In this document: in pieces, positions 15,682 through 23,927 of the stretch
Layout of the letters: each line of letters opens with the position of its first letter
How positions within the stretch are numbered: the first letter of the stretch is position 1
From: Diaminobutyricibacter sp. McL0608
GTDB taxonomy: Bacteria > Actinomycetota > Actinomycetes > Actinomycetales > Microbacteriaceae
Length of the DNA: 64,000 nucleotides
Direction of reading: 5' to 3'
NCBI RefSeq assembly: GCF_039613825.1
Contig: NZ_CP154826.1
Coordinates: forward strand, 1,736,001-1,800,000
Notes under the pieces: model-generated
What the model saw: the letters and a program-made list of their open reading frames with translations, nothing else
What the model was told of the DNA's origin: nothing
The model's database searches: none
Translations under genes and position numbers: made by a program

Positions 15682-18228
15682 ATGCGTCCACTGCTGCGTA
15701 CCGCTGTGACCGGGATGGCGGTGCTCGCCGTCGTCGCGGGTGTCGCGACCGGTGTGATGCAGCCTGCGAGCGCGTCCCCGGAGTCCACGCCGACACCGTC
15801 GGTCGCACCCACACCCACACTCGCGCCCGTCCCGGACGCGACACCCGCGCCCACGGCCACGCCCACTTCGCCCCCAGCACCCGCGCCGTCCCCGACCGCC
15901 TCTCCGAGCACCGCGCCGGCCGTGCCGCAGGCCGATCCCGTCACTGCCGATCCGTCGCTCGCGACGATGAACGCGGCGGGCAACCACAGCATGGGTTCCA
16001 CCGTCGAGCAGTTCGAGGGCGCTCCGGCGCCGAAGGCGTCGGCCAGAATGGCCGCGCCGTTGGCGGCCACCGCAGCGGCGGGTACGCCGCCGGGCGTGCC
16101 CGGTCTCGATGTGAGCGGCTGGCAGGTTCTGAACTCCGCCAACTGGGCGACCATCCGGGCGAACGGCGCGCGCTTCGCCTACGTCAAAGCGACTGAGGCG
16201 ACCGACTACACCAGCAGTCAGTTCTCCGAGCAGTACAACGATTCGTACGCCGCGGGTCTCGCCCACGGGGCCTATCATTTCGCGACGCCGAACACGTCGT
16301 CAGGCGCAGCCCAGGCGAACTGGTTCATGGCGCACGGTGGCGCCGGTACGAACGACGGACGCACGATGCCGCCCCTCCTCGACATCGAGTACAACCCGTA
16401 CGGAGCCACCTGCTACGGATTGAGCCAGGCGGCGATGGTGTCGTGGATCCACGACTTCATCAACACGATCCACGCGAGGATCGGCCGGTGGGCGGCGATC
16501 TACTCGACCACGAACTGGTGGTCGGCCTGCACGGGCAACAGCAACCAGTTCGCGGCGAACCCGCTCTTCATCGCGCGCTACCCGAACAGCATCTCGGATG
16601 GCGCGGGCACCCTTCCGGCGAGCTGGAGCAGCTACACGCTCTGGCAGTATGCCGACTCCGGCGTGTTCCCCGGCGACCAGGATGTCTTCAACGGCAGTGG
16701 CGCAGGTCTGACGGCGTATGCGCTCGGCTCCAGTCTGGTGCGCACAGTGTCGAATGCCTCGGTCTACCTGATCTCAGGCTCGAACAAGTACCCGGTTCCG
16801 AGTGCCGGGGTCCTCACAGCTCTCTCGCCGATGGGAAAGGTCGCCTACGTTTCGCAGGCGTTCCTCGACACGCTGGCGACGCAGCAGGTCGTCACCCGCA
16901 TCCTTCGTTCCCCCGGCGGCACGATCTACTTCGTCGACTCGGGCCTCAAGCTGCCTTTCAACTCGTGTGCGCAGGTCGCCGATTACGGTGGCAGCTGCGA
17001 TACGAGCGGCTACGCGCAGGTTTCGGATGGGCAGATCGCTTCGTATGTGACAGGTGCGGCAGTCGGGCCGGTCATCAATACGATCTCCGCTGGCAGCTAC
17101 TACATCAGCGGCGGTAAGCGGCACCAGATCCTCGACTCCGCATCGCTGACGGCGGCGGCCGTTCCTGCGTCGCCTGCCAACCGGCTCTCGAACGAATCCG
17201 TCGCCTACCTTCCGTTCGGTGCTCCGATCGCGCGGGACAGCGTGTACGTGGCGCAGACCGGCACGTCGGCGTACTACCTTCTCGCCGGAGGACTCAAGCA
17301 CGCCGTCGACCCGGGAACCGTGGCTCTTGCCGGAAGCGCGGCACGTACGGCCGGCTCCCTCCAGGCGGGGAGCCTCGCCGTCATCCCGTCTTCGAGCGCG
17401 CCGTTCACCGGCGTGATGCAGGTGTCGGGAAATCCGACGATCTCCGTGCTCGGCACGGGAGGCGCGTACACCTGGGCGCAGGGGGTCGGGGGAGCGGCTT
17501 TCGGTCCTGTCACGGTGTCGCAGGCGTTTCTGAACTCGTATGCCGCCAAGGGCTCGATCGCGCCGGGTTCAGCTATCAAATCGGCCGCGGACGCGACGGT
17601 GTACCTGACGATGCCGACGCAGGTGCTTCCGGTCGGCGCGTGGGATTCGCTGATCGCGCTGTCGGGGGGAAAGACACCCACGATCGTGACGATTCCCCAG
17701 AAAGTGATCGCCTCCCTGAAATTCGGTCCTGTCGCCCTGACGGCCGGCGCTCTCGTGCGAACCCCTCAGGATGCGACCGTCTACCTCGTCAACGGGGTCA
17801 CGAACAAGGTTGCCTTCAGCGATCTGGTCTATCCGAACCAGGCCGGGATCACGAAGCTCACGTTCACGACGCAGACCCGGTTGGATGCATACCCGACGGG
17901 GCCCGCCCGGCTCGTCTTCGGTATCACCTGCGGTTCGCAGTCCTATGTGAGCGCCGCAGGATCGGTCCACGCGATCGGTGCGTCCCTGTTGCCGCTCTAC
18001 CCGATCACGTTCGTACCGCTCGATACGTTCACCTGCGCGCTCCTGCACAAGGGCACAGCGGCGACCTCCTTCATCCGGACCCCGAACGGTTCGATCTACT
18101 ATCTCGATGCCGGAAAGAAGCGACCGATCACCAGCCTCGCCCGCTTCCAGCAGCTCTCGGGCGGCAAGGGCTACCTGAACGTGACCCAGAAGTTCGCGAA
18201 CCTCATCCCCACCGGCGCGAAGGCCTGA
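15682..18228 (+). CDS. Secreted GH25 muramidase with Pro/Thr linker and nine C-terminal repeats
   Basis: 848 residues. A signal peptide (residues 1-32, ending MQPASA) is followed by a Pro/Thr/Ser-rich linker to about residue 90. A GH25 lysozyme domain covers about 138-345, with the catalytic-site Asp in LDVSGW near 143 and DIEYN near 234. About nine repeats of 48-58 residues fill the rest, each with a pattern like RTxxxxVYhhxGxxxxh (for example LVRTVSNASVYLISG, LVRTPQDATVYLVNG, FIRTPNGSIYYLDAG). It should cleave peptidoglycan outside the cell, and the repeats may hold it at the wall. ATG 15682 is chosen over an upstream TTG because GAAGGG lies eight bases before it. Confidence 0.9.
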   Translation: MRPLLRTAVTGMAVLAVVAGVATGVMQPASASPESTPTPSVAPTPTLAPVPDATPAPTATPTSPPAPAPSPTASPSTAPAVPQADPVTADPSLATMNAAGNHSMGSTVEQFEGAPAPKASARMAAPLAATAAAGTPPGVPGLDVSGWQVLNSANWATIRANGARFAYVKATEATDYTSSQFSEQYNDSYAAGLAHGAYHFATPNTSSGAAQANWFMAHGGAGTNDGRTMPPLLDIEYNPYGATCYGLSQAAMVSWIHDFINTIHARIGRWAAIYSTTNWWSACTGNSNQFAANPLFIARYPNSISDGAGTLPASWSSYTLWQYADSGVFPGDQDVFNGSGAGLTAYALGSSLVRTVSNASVYLISGSNKYPVPSAGVLTALSPMGKVAYVSQAFLDTLATQQVVTRILRSPGGTIYFVDSGLKLPFNSCAQVADYGGSCDTSGYAQVSDGQIASYVTGAAVGPVINTISAGSYYISGGKRHQILDSASLTAAAVPASPANRLSNESVAYLPFGAPIARDSVYVAQTGTSAYYLLAGGLKHAVDPGTVALAGSAARTAGSLQAGSLAVIPSSSAPFTGVMQVSGNPTISVLGTGGAYTWAQGVGGAAFGPVTVSQAFLNSYAAKGSIAPGSAIKSAADATVYLTMPTQVLPVGAWDSLIALSGGKTPTIVTIPQKVIASLKFGPVALTAGALVRTPQDATVYLVNGVTNKVAFSDLVYPNQAGITKLTFTTQTRLDAYPTGPARLVFGITCGSQSYVSAAGSVHAIGASLLPLYPITFVPLDTFTCALLHKGTAATSFIRTPNGSIYYLDAGKKRPITSLARFQQLSGGKGYLNVTQKFANLIPTGAKA

Positions 18229-18258
18229 CGGGCTGCAGGCCGGCCCGGAGCGGGACGC

Positions 18259-18918
18259 TCAGGACGCCGGAACGATCGCCTGGACGGTCAGCAGGTGGAT
18301 GTCCGGGTTGTTGCAGGCCTGGAGCGTCGTCATCGGGACGAAGGCCGAGCCGGTCGATCCGGGCGGGGCGATTCGGAAGCCATCCGGGGTCACAGCGGTG
18401 CAGCCTGCGAAGTTCTGGGCGATCGCGACGCGCAGCTGGGCGGTCACAGCCTGCCCGGGCTGCACGGTCTGGGTGGATGGTGTGGTCGTCGGGTCGTTGT
18501 CGGCAGGCGGGCCGATCTGGGTGCCGTTTCCCTGCCCGACGAACGCCACGGCGGGGTAGCCGTTGAGTGTGCACGCGGCGGTTCCCTTGTTGGTGAACAC
18601 GATCGGCACGTAACGGCTGCCCGCGGCGCCCTGTGTCTCCCCGAGGGAGATCGTCAGGGTGGAGACCGTGCAGGCGCCAGCTCCGCTGGTCGACGTCGGC
18701 GTGGGCGTCGGTGACGGGGTAGGCGTGACGGATGGCGTAGGCGACGGGGTCGGACTGGGTGTCGGTGTCGGCGTGGCATTCGCTGTCGCCACCAGCCAGA
18801 TGACGATGCCGATCAGTGCGGCGGCCGCCACACTGAGGATGACGATGGCGATCGTCTTTCCCCGCGTTCCGGGCTTCTTGTTTCCCGGCTCGCCACTGGT
18901 CGAATCGAGCTCGCTCAT
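18259..18918 (-). CDS. Membrane-anchored DUF4232 protein
   Basis: 219 residues from the ATG at 18918; a frame extension to 18966 has no better site. A polar N-terminus is followed by one transmembrane helix (TIAIVILSVAAAALIGIVIWLVA) and a Thr-Pro/Ser-Pro linker. The external domain starts with CTVSTLTISLGETQGAAGS and has IVFTNKGTAACTLNGYP and the paired Cys residues of DUF4232. This domain occurs in many actinobacterial lipoproteins and membrane proteins of unknown role. The gene is convergent with the muramidase gene and may also act in the cell envelope. Confidence 0.88.
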   Translation of the reverse strand: MSELDSTSGEPGNKKPGTRGKTIAIVILSVAAAALIGIVIWLVATANATPTPTPSPTPSPTPSVTPTPSPTPTPTSTSGAGACTVSTLTISLGETQGAAGSRYVPIVFTNKGTAACTLNGYPAVAFVGQGNGTQIGPPADNDPTTTPSTQTVQPGQAVTAQLRVAIAQNFAGCTAVTPDGFRIAPPGSTGSAFVPMTTLQACNNPDIHLLTVQAIVPAS

Positions 18919-19033
18919 TATCCCGCCATTCGGTCGCCTGACGCGGGATGAGCCCACCCCGCTCACCTGTCAGTATGGTGCCCAATTCCGGCCCACCGCC
19001 AGAAGCGTGCCGAGGAGTCGCTCTTCCGGCAGC

Positions 19034-19933
19034 TCACTCCGCGAACCGGGTGAAGTCCTCGATCACGTCATCGATGACCCGCAGAGAGCGGCCGATTCCG
19101 GGAGAGTTCGTTCCCGCGTGCCCCGCTGCGACGATCAGCGCTTTCCAGAGCGTCCAGCCCCGCCCGCGCGCCCAGGTGTCGGAATCACGAGCGATCGACC
19201 TCCGGAACACCTCACGTGAGCCGCCGTCGAACATCGTCCAGGTGATCGCGAGGTCGCACGACGGATCGCCGACACCGCAGGTTCCGAAGTCGATGACGGC
19301 GCGGAGCACACCATCCCGGACCAGCAGATTGCCTGCGCTGACGTCGCCGTGGAACCAGACCGGCGGCGCCGTGAACGTCGCGTCCAGCGCAGCATCCCAC
19401 ACCCTCAGCGCAGCCCGGCCGTCCACGCGGTCGCCGAGAGCGGAGACCGCGCGCCGGGTTTCGTCGTCGTAGACCTCCAGCGGCCCACCACGGAAGAAGT
19501 TGTGCTCTCCTGGTTCCGGTCCGTCGGTCGGGTCGATATCGCTCAGCGCGAGGAGGAAGGCGGCCAGGTCTGCCGCGAATCGGATTCGATCGGAGATCGG
19601 CGCCCTGTCGGCGACCTGTCCGTCGATCCAGCCGTATACCGACCAGGGCCATGGAAAGGATGCGGATGCCCGTCCCAGCCCGATCGGCTCCGGAATCCGC
19701 AATGGAAGCAGTGGCGCGAGCGCCGGAAGCCAGCGATGCTCTTTCTCGACCTGGGGAATGTAGCCTGGGGCGCTCGGCAGGCGCACGCTCAGGCGGTCGC
19801 CGAGGCGGAAGGTGCGGTTGTCCCACCCGTCGAACTCGACAGGTCTTACCGCAAGACCCGCCCACTGCGGGAACTGGGCGGCGACGAGCTGTTCCACCAG
19901 GGCGGCGTCGATCGTTGGTGCCCGGTCAGCCAC
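19034..19933 (-). CDS. Aminoglycoside phosphotransferase-like kinase
   Basis: 299 residues from the GTG at 19933, five bases after the upstream Nudix stop. An ATG at 19975 would overlap the Nudix gene by 38 bases and has poor ribosome-site spacing. The kinase core shows the catalytic loop HGDVSAGNLLV near residue 195, the metal motif IDFGTCGVGDPSCDLA near 215, and an early FDGWDNRTFRLGDRLSVRLP region with the ATP Lys replaced by Arg. APH-fold enzymes phosphorylate antibiotics or small metabolites; resistance should not be assumed. It is the last gene of the channel-Nudix-kinase run. Confidence 0.88.
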   Translation of the reverse strand: MADRAPTIDAALVEQLVAAQFPQWAGLAVRPVEFDGWDNRTFRLGDRLSVRLPSAPGYIPQVEKEHRWLPALAPLLPLRIPEPIGLGRASASFPWPWSVYGWIDGQVADRAPISDRIRFAADLAAFLLALSDIDPTDGPEPGEHNFFRGGPLEVYDDETRRAVSALGDRVDGRAALRVWDAALDATFTAPPVWFHGDVSAGNLLVRDGVLRAVIDFGTCGVGDPSCDLAITWTMFDGGSREVFRRSIARDSDTWARGRGWTLWKALIVAAGHAGTNSPGIGRSLRVIDDVIEDFTRFAE

Positions 19934-19937
19934 GGTA

Positions 19938-20447
19938 TCAGCCGTCCCCGCCGCTGGAGTACCCGACCCGGACATCCTCGGCCAGCGCATCCAGCATGGC
20001 GACCTGCCCGGCGACGACCTTGTCCCGCGCGATCTCGAGCGGGAACCACCGGGCATCGTCGATCTCAGGGAACTCCTTCATCCGCCCCGACCGCGGCGGC
20101 CACTCGAGCGAGAAGGTATTGCTGACGATCGCATCGGCCGCGAAGTCGGTCTCGGCGGCGAAGGCGATGACGGTCTTGCCCGATGACTGCCGGAACTCGC
20201 CCAGCTTCTCGTAGCTCGCATCCGGCGCGGGCACACCGATCTCCTCGAGGAATTCGCGCCGGGCCGTGCGGAGCTCGTCGCCGTCGTCACCATCGTCGAC
20301 GAGGCCTTTCGGAATCGACCAGGCGCGGTCGTCCTTTCCGGCCCAGTACGGTCCGCCCATGTGCGCGATCCACACCTCGAGGCCGTCATCGGCCGTCCGG
20401 CGGTAGAGCAGGATGCCCGCGCTCCTGACCGACGACGTCGGACTCAT
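19938..20447 (-). CDS. Nudix hydrolase (NTP pyrophosphohydrolase)
   Basis: 169 residues. The Nudix box runs from GLVDDGDDGDELRTARREF to EEIGV, with the RE-x2-EE acidic cluster. The N-terminus SAGILLYRR and the lysine-rich AWSIPKG strand are typical of the bis(5'-nucleosyl)-tetraphosphatase/YjhB group. The ATG at 20447 overlaps the stop of the potassium channel gene (ATGA). The substrate is unknown. Confidence 0.92.
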   Translation of the reverse strand: MSPTSSVRSAGILLYRRTADDGLEVWIAHMGGPYWAGKDDRAWSIPKGLVDDGDDGDELRTARREFLEEIGVPAPDASYEKLGEFRQSSGKTVIAFAAETDFAADAIVSNTFSLEWPPRSGRMKEFPEIDDARWFPLEIARDKVVAGQVAMLDALAEDVRVGYSSGGDG

Positions 20448-21154
20448 GCCGACCTCTTCTCGAGCATCTCCTGAAGCTGTTCGATCTGGGCGGACAGCTC
20501 CCTGATCTGCCCTCGCGTCGCGGTGCGGGCGTGGTCTTCGGTCAGGGCGACCCGTTCGACGATCCACGACGCGAGCGTCGCCGTGACGACACCGAGCATG
20601 GCGATGCCGCCCACCATGAGCCCGACCGCGATGAAGCGACCGGTCTCGGTGACGGGTGTGAAATCGCCGTAGCCGACCGTCGTGATGGTCACGAATGCCC
20701 ACCACAGGGCGTCGCCGAACGTGGTGATCGTCGCCCCGGGCGCGTGACGCTCGCTGTCGAGCACGGCGAGGGCGGCCGTGAAGACGAGCAGGCTCGCCGC
20801 GCCCGCGACGTAGATGCTGACGCGGCCGCGGAAGGCCCTGCCCGCGGTCTTCTGGAGCACCGCGAGGATCGTCACCAGTCGTAGCAGGCGGAGCGGACGC
20901 AGCATCGGCAGAACGACGATGGCGAGATCGAACAGGTGAGTGTAGAACCATCGCCAGCGCTCGCGTGCGAGCGACAGGTTCACGAAGTAGTCGAGGAGGA
21001 AGACACCCCAGGTCGTCCAGATGATCACCTCGGCCGCCATGGCTTCGGGGCCCTGAAGATCTGCTATCACCTCCCACGCGTACGTTGCGAGGAAGATCGC
21101 GGCCACGATCGCGAGTGGCCACTCGGTCAATTGCTGCCAGCGTGCTTGGGTCAT
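20444..21154 (-). CDS. Voltage-gated-like potassium channel
   Basis: 236 residues with six predicted helices. The S4-like helix reads LRPLRLLRLVTIL, and the pore helix plus selectivity filter read FVTITTVGYGDF near residue 168. A C-terminal coiled coil (RGQIRELSAQIEQLQEMLEKR) should drive tetramer assembly. The length fits bacterial six-helix channels. TAGAGT on this strand ends six bases before the ATG at 21154, so the mRNA is probably leaderless. The gene is followed by the overlapping Nudix gene. Confidence 0.93.
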   Translation of the reverse strand: MTQARWQQLTEWPLAIVAAIFLATYAWEVIADLQGPEAMAAEVIIWTTWGVFLLDYFVNLSLARERWRWFYTHLFDLAIVVLPMLRPLRLLRLVTILAVLQKTAGRAFRGRVSIYVAGAASLLVFTAALAVLDSERHAPGATITTFGDALWWAFVTITTVGYGDFTPVTETGRFIAVGLMVGGIAMLGVVTATLASWIVERVALTEDHARTATRGQIRELSAQIEQLQEMLEKRSA

Positions 21155-21245
21155 GGCGGAACTCTAGAACAACTCGCCCCACGAAGCGTTACGCGGCAGG
21201 TCGCCCGGGGAGCCGGGCGGGGCGCGGACGACTAACGTAGGAAGG

Positions 21246-21704
21246 GTGAATTCGGGCGACGCGTGGGTGGAAGGCCCGAACGGCGAGCGGTATTGGGGAC
21301 GATTCGGCGCAGCCGGCCTCCTGGTGCTCGATCGTTACCGGGGCGTCCTCCTGCAGCATCGTGCCGAGTGGAGCCACCACGGGGGAACGTGGGGCCTTCC
21401 GGGTGGGGCGCGTCATGAGGGCGAGACGGCGGTCGAGGGCGCGCTGCGTGAGGCTGCCGAGGAGGCGGATGTGCCTCCTGGCGCACTGCAGCTGCTCTTC
21501 ACGAGCGTTCTGGATCTCGGCTTCTGGTCGTACACGACGGTCGTCGTCGCTGCGACGGCCCCGTTCGAACCGCGCATCGTCGATGTGGAGAGCATCGAGT
21601 TGCGCTGGGTACCGGTCGGCGAGGTGAACGCGCTTCCCCTGCATCCCGGATTCGGCGCTGCCTGGCCCGAGCTCAGGGCGCGGATCGCCAGCCTGTCGGA
21701 CTGA
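21246..21704 (+). CDS. Nudix hydrolase
   Basis: 152 residues. The Nudix box is visible from GGARHEGETAVEGALREAAEEADV, with Asp in place of the usual final Gly and the catalytic REAAEE cluster intact. The GTWGLPGG motif before it is typical of MutT-like enzymes. The GTG at 21246 follows TAACGT with a seven-base gap, which suggests a leaderless mRNA. It is divergent from the potassium channel gene. A house-cleaning pyrophosphatase on nucleotides is the usual role. Confidence 0.92.
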   Translation: MNSGDAWVEGPNGERYWGRFGAAGLLVLDRYRGVLLQHRAEWSHHGGTWGLPGGARHEGETAVEGALREAAEEADVPPGALQLLFTSVLDLGFWSYTTVVVAATAPFEPRIVDVESIELRWVPVGEVNALPLHPGFGAAWPELRARIASLSD

Positions 21705-21725
21705 CAGGCCGGACCCGCGACGCGT

Positions 21726-22079
21726 TCAGGAGGCGAGCGGTGTTCCGTAGGCGTTGCGCGGTGTCAGCAGGTGGCGTGGCACATCGATGAACCCCGGCAC
21801 GCTGCCGAAGTAGCCGGCGTTGCCCGGGTAGCTCGCGTGTCCGGGGAAGCCCGGCGCGCCCGGGTAGCCGGGGTCGACGTGATGCGTCTGTGCTAGGCGC
21901 CAGAGCAGCCGGTTCTCGACCAGGGTTCCGAGATACGTGCCATCGCGGGTGGCGACGTCGTCATCCGACCACGCGAACCAGCCGATCCATTCCCCGTCAG
22001 GATTGAACAGGTAGCGGCCGTCGTATTCGGTGCGAAATGCCACGAAAGCGCCTTTGCTGTCGTACAGGTACACTGTCAT
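21726..22079 (-). CDS. Small protein with beta-flower-like N-terminus and Gly-Pro-rich tail
   Basis: 117 residues. The N-terminal 60 residues contain repeated short strands, YLYDSKGAFVAF, YLFNPDGEWIGWF and TRDGTYLGTLVENRLL. These resemble the repeating strands of 4-fold beta-flower proteins. The tail has a collagen-like GYPGAPGFPGHASYPGNAGY stretch. No membrane segment. The gene is divergent from the exonuclease/polymerase gene, with an AT-rich palindromic gap between. The family assignment is tentative and the function unknown. Confidence 0.65.
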   Translation of the reverse strand: MTVYLYDSKGAFVAFRTEYDGRYLFNPDGEWIGWFAWSDDDVATRDGTYLGTLVENRLLWRLAQTHHVDPGYPGAPGFPGHASYPGNAGYFGSVPGFIDVPRHLLTPRNAYGTPLAS

Positions 22080-22120
22080 CGTCGTCGCCTCCCGCGAGTG
22101 GTCAGAACTTGAATTGAATT

Positions 22121-22138
22121 ATCCTCACTTTTGAGGAT
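22121..22138. promoter_or_regulatory. Inverted repeat in a divergent intergenic gap
   Basis: ATCCTCA at 22121-22127 and TGAGGAT at 22132-22138 form a perfect 7-bp inverted repeat with a 4-base spacer, next to an AT-rich stretch (TTGAATTGAATTA). It lies about 40 bases from each divergent start codon and looks like an operator. The binding protein is unknown. Confidence 0.4.
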
Positions 22139-22179
22139 GGACGCAACGGGATGTCTGTGCCAGGCGTCACAATGGATCA

Positions 22180-23871
22180 GTGCACATCGTCCTGGCCCGC
22201 CTCGCTCCCGAGCGTGCGTTGGCCGTCGAACTCGATGACGGCGGCGTCGAACTCGGCTCACACGAGATCGGAGCCGACGGGCTCGGCGGATTCGTGAGAG
22301 AGGCGGAAACGCGTCGGCCGCGATGGGTGTGGAACGACACGCGGACATGGTACCCGGGGCTGCTCGCGCACGGCGTTCGCGTCGATCGGTGCGTAGACCT
22401 GGCGCTGAGCCACCGCATCCTGCGTCTGTCGACGCTGAGCGCACGCTCGGCGCTCGCGCTCGCGCCTCCTAGCGAATGGGATGCGCTCCCCGCCCTCGAT
22501 GAGGCGGCAGCCGTGGCGACAGCGCTCTTCGACCTCGAGTCCGACCTGGCCGAGCCCGACCTCGTGCCCGACCGCTCATCCACGCTGACGGAGTTCCGCC
22601 TGCAACAGGATGCGGTCGCTGCGAGCCCTGAACCGGGGCGCCTTCGTCTGCTGCTGGCCGCCGAGTCCGCAGGAGCACTCATCGCCGCCGAGATGCAGTA
22701 CGCAGGACTTCCATGGCGCAGCGATCGGCATGATGCGCTGCTGTCCGAGATGCTCGGTCCCCGTCCGATCCCGGGAGCGCGGCCGGCGAAGCTCGAGGCC
22801 CTCGCCGGTGAGGTGCGCGCCGCGCTCGATGCGCCCTCGCTCAACCCGGACAGCCAGGCCGAGCTGATGCGTTCGCTCCGGCGCTCGGGTCTCGTGGTCA
22901 CCTCGACGCGCTCGTGGGAACTGAAGAAGATCGACCATCCGGTCATCCGGCCGCTCCTCGAGTACAAGAAGCTCTCGCGCCTGGCGAGCGCCAACGGCTG
23001 GACGTGGATGGACAGCTGGATCCGCGACGGTCGATTCCATCCCGACTACATTCCCGGCGGGGTGGTCACGGGGCGCTGGGCGACGCGGGGCGGCGGAGCC
23101 CTCCAGCTCCCGCGCCAGGTGCGTGGGGCGGTGGTCGCCGACGCGGGCTGGAAACTGGTTGTCGCCGACGCTGCACAGCTCGAGCCGCGCATCCTGACCG
23201 GGATGTCCGCCGACACCGCGATGGCCGCCGCAGGTCGGGGAAAAGACCTCTACGAAGGGATCGTCGCCTCCGGCGCAGTCGACGAACGGGCGCACGCGAA
23301 GGTGGCGATGCTCGGTGCGATGTACGGGGCGACGACGGGGGAGAGCGGTCGACTGATGCCGCGGCTCGCTCGCGCATTCCCGCGGGCGATCCGCCTCGTC
23401 GAAGATGCTGCGCGGGCCGGAGAACGCGGCGATGTGGTCACGTCCCGCCTCGGTCGGAGCTCGCCGCGCCCGGGGGCCGCCTGGCTCCAGACGCAGGGCA
23501 GCGCCTCCGCCCCGGATTCGACCGAGGCCGACGAGCGCCGTGCGCGAAGCCAGGCTCGGGACTGGGGACGCTTCACCCGCAACTTCGTCGTGCAGGCCAG
23601 CGCGGCCGAATGGGCGTTGTGCTGGATGGCCGAACTGCGCAAGCGACTCGGTGCGATGACGCCGCCGGGTGCCCGGATGGAGGAAGGGCCGCATCTGGTG
23701 TACTTCCTGCACGATGAGGTGATCGTGCATGCGCCGGACGACGTCGCCGAAGCGGTTGCCATTACGGTCGCGGAGGCCGCGCGTGAGGCCGGCAGGCTGC
23801 TGTTCGGAACGTTTCCGGTCGAGTTCCCGGTCACAACGGCCGTGGTCGACACCTACGCTGAAGCGAAGTAG
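22180..23871 (+). CDS. Bifunctional 3'-5' exonuclease/DNA polymerase, PolA-like
   Basis: A 563-residue family A polymerase relative found in actinobacteria. Motif A is VVADAAQLEPRIL with the metal Asp. Motif B is ERAHAKVAMLGAMYG, keeping the dNTP-binding Arg and Lys, with Leu where Pol I has Phe. Motif C is FLHDEV with the second catalytic Asp. The N-terminal 180 residues hold the divergent exonuclease-like part, without clear acidic motifs by eye. It lacks the 5' nuclease of full Pol I. The GTG at 22180 follows CACAAT by six bases, so it is probably leaderless. A repair role is inferred. Confidence 0.88.
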   Translation: MHIVLARLAPERALAVELDDGGVELGSHEIGADGLGGFVREAETRRPRWVWNDTRTWYPGLLAHGVRVDRCVDLALSHRILRLSTLSARSALALAPPSEWDALPALDEAAAVATALFDLESDLAEPDLVPDRSSTLTEFRLQQDAVAASPEPGRLRLLLAAESAGALIAAEMQYAGLPWRSDRHDALLSEMLGPRPIPGARPAKLEALAGEVRAALDAPSLNPDSQAELMRSLRRSGLVVTSTRSWELKKIDHPVIRPLLEYKKLSRLASANGWTWMDSWIRDGRFHPDYIPGGVVTGRWATRGGGALQLPRQVRGAVVADAGWKLVVADAAQLEPRILTGMSADTAMAAAGRGKDLYEGIVASGAVDERAHAKVAMLGAMYGATTGESGRLMPRLARAFPRAIRLVEDAARAGERGDVVTSRLGRSSPRPGAAWLQTQGSASAPDSTEADERRARSQARDWGRFTRNFVVQASAAEWALCWMAELRKRLGAMTPPGARMEEGPHLVYFLHDEVIVHAPDDVAEAVAITVAEAAREAGRLLFGTFPVEFPVTTAVVDTYAEAK

Positions 23872-23927
23872 CAATAAACCTGTGTCGAATCTGGTTAGGG
23901 CAGAAGACGTGAAAGAGGATGGACACC

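Noticed and set aside
19034-19933. Antibiotic-resistance gene call for the APH-like kinase
   Set aside because: APH-fold kinases act on many substrates and nothing in the sequence or surroundings indicates aminoglycoside resistance.
20448-21182. Extension of the Nudix frame (19938) through the potassium channel gene
   Set aside because: The channel has clear helices and filter in another frame; the Nudix fold begins at the ATG at 20447, which overlaps the channel stop.
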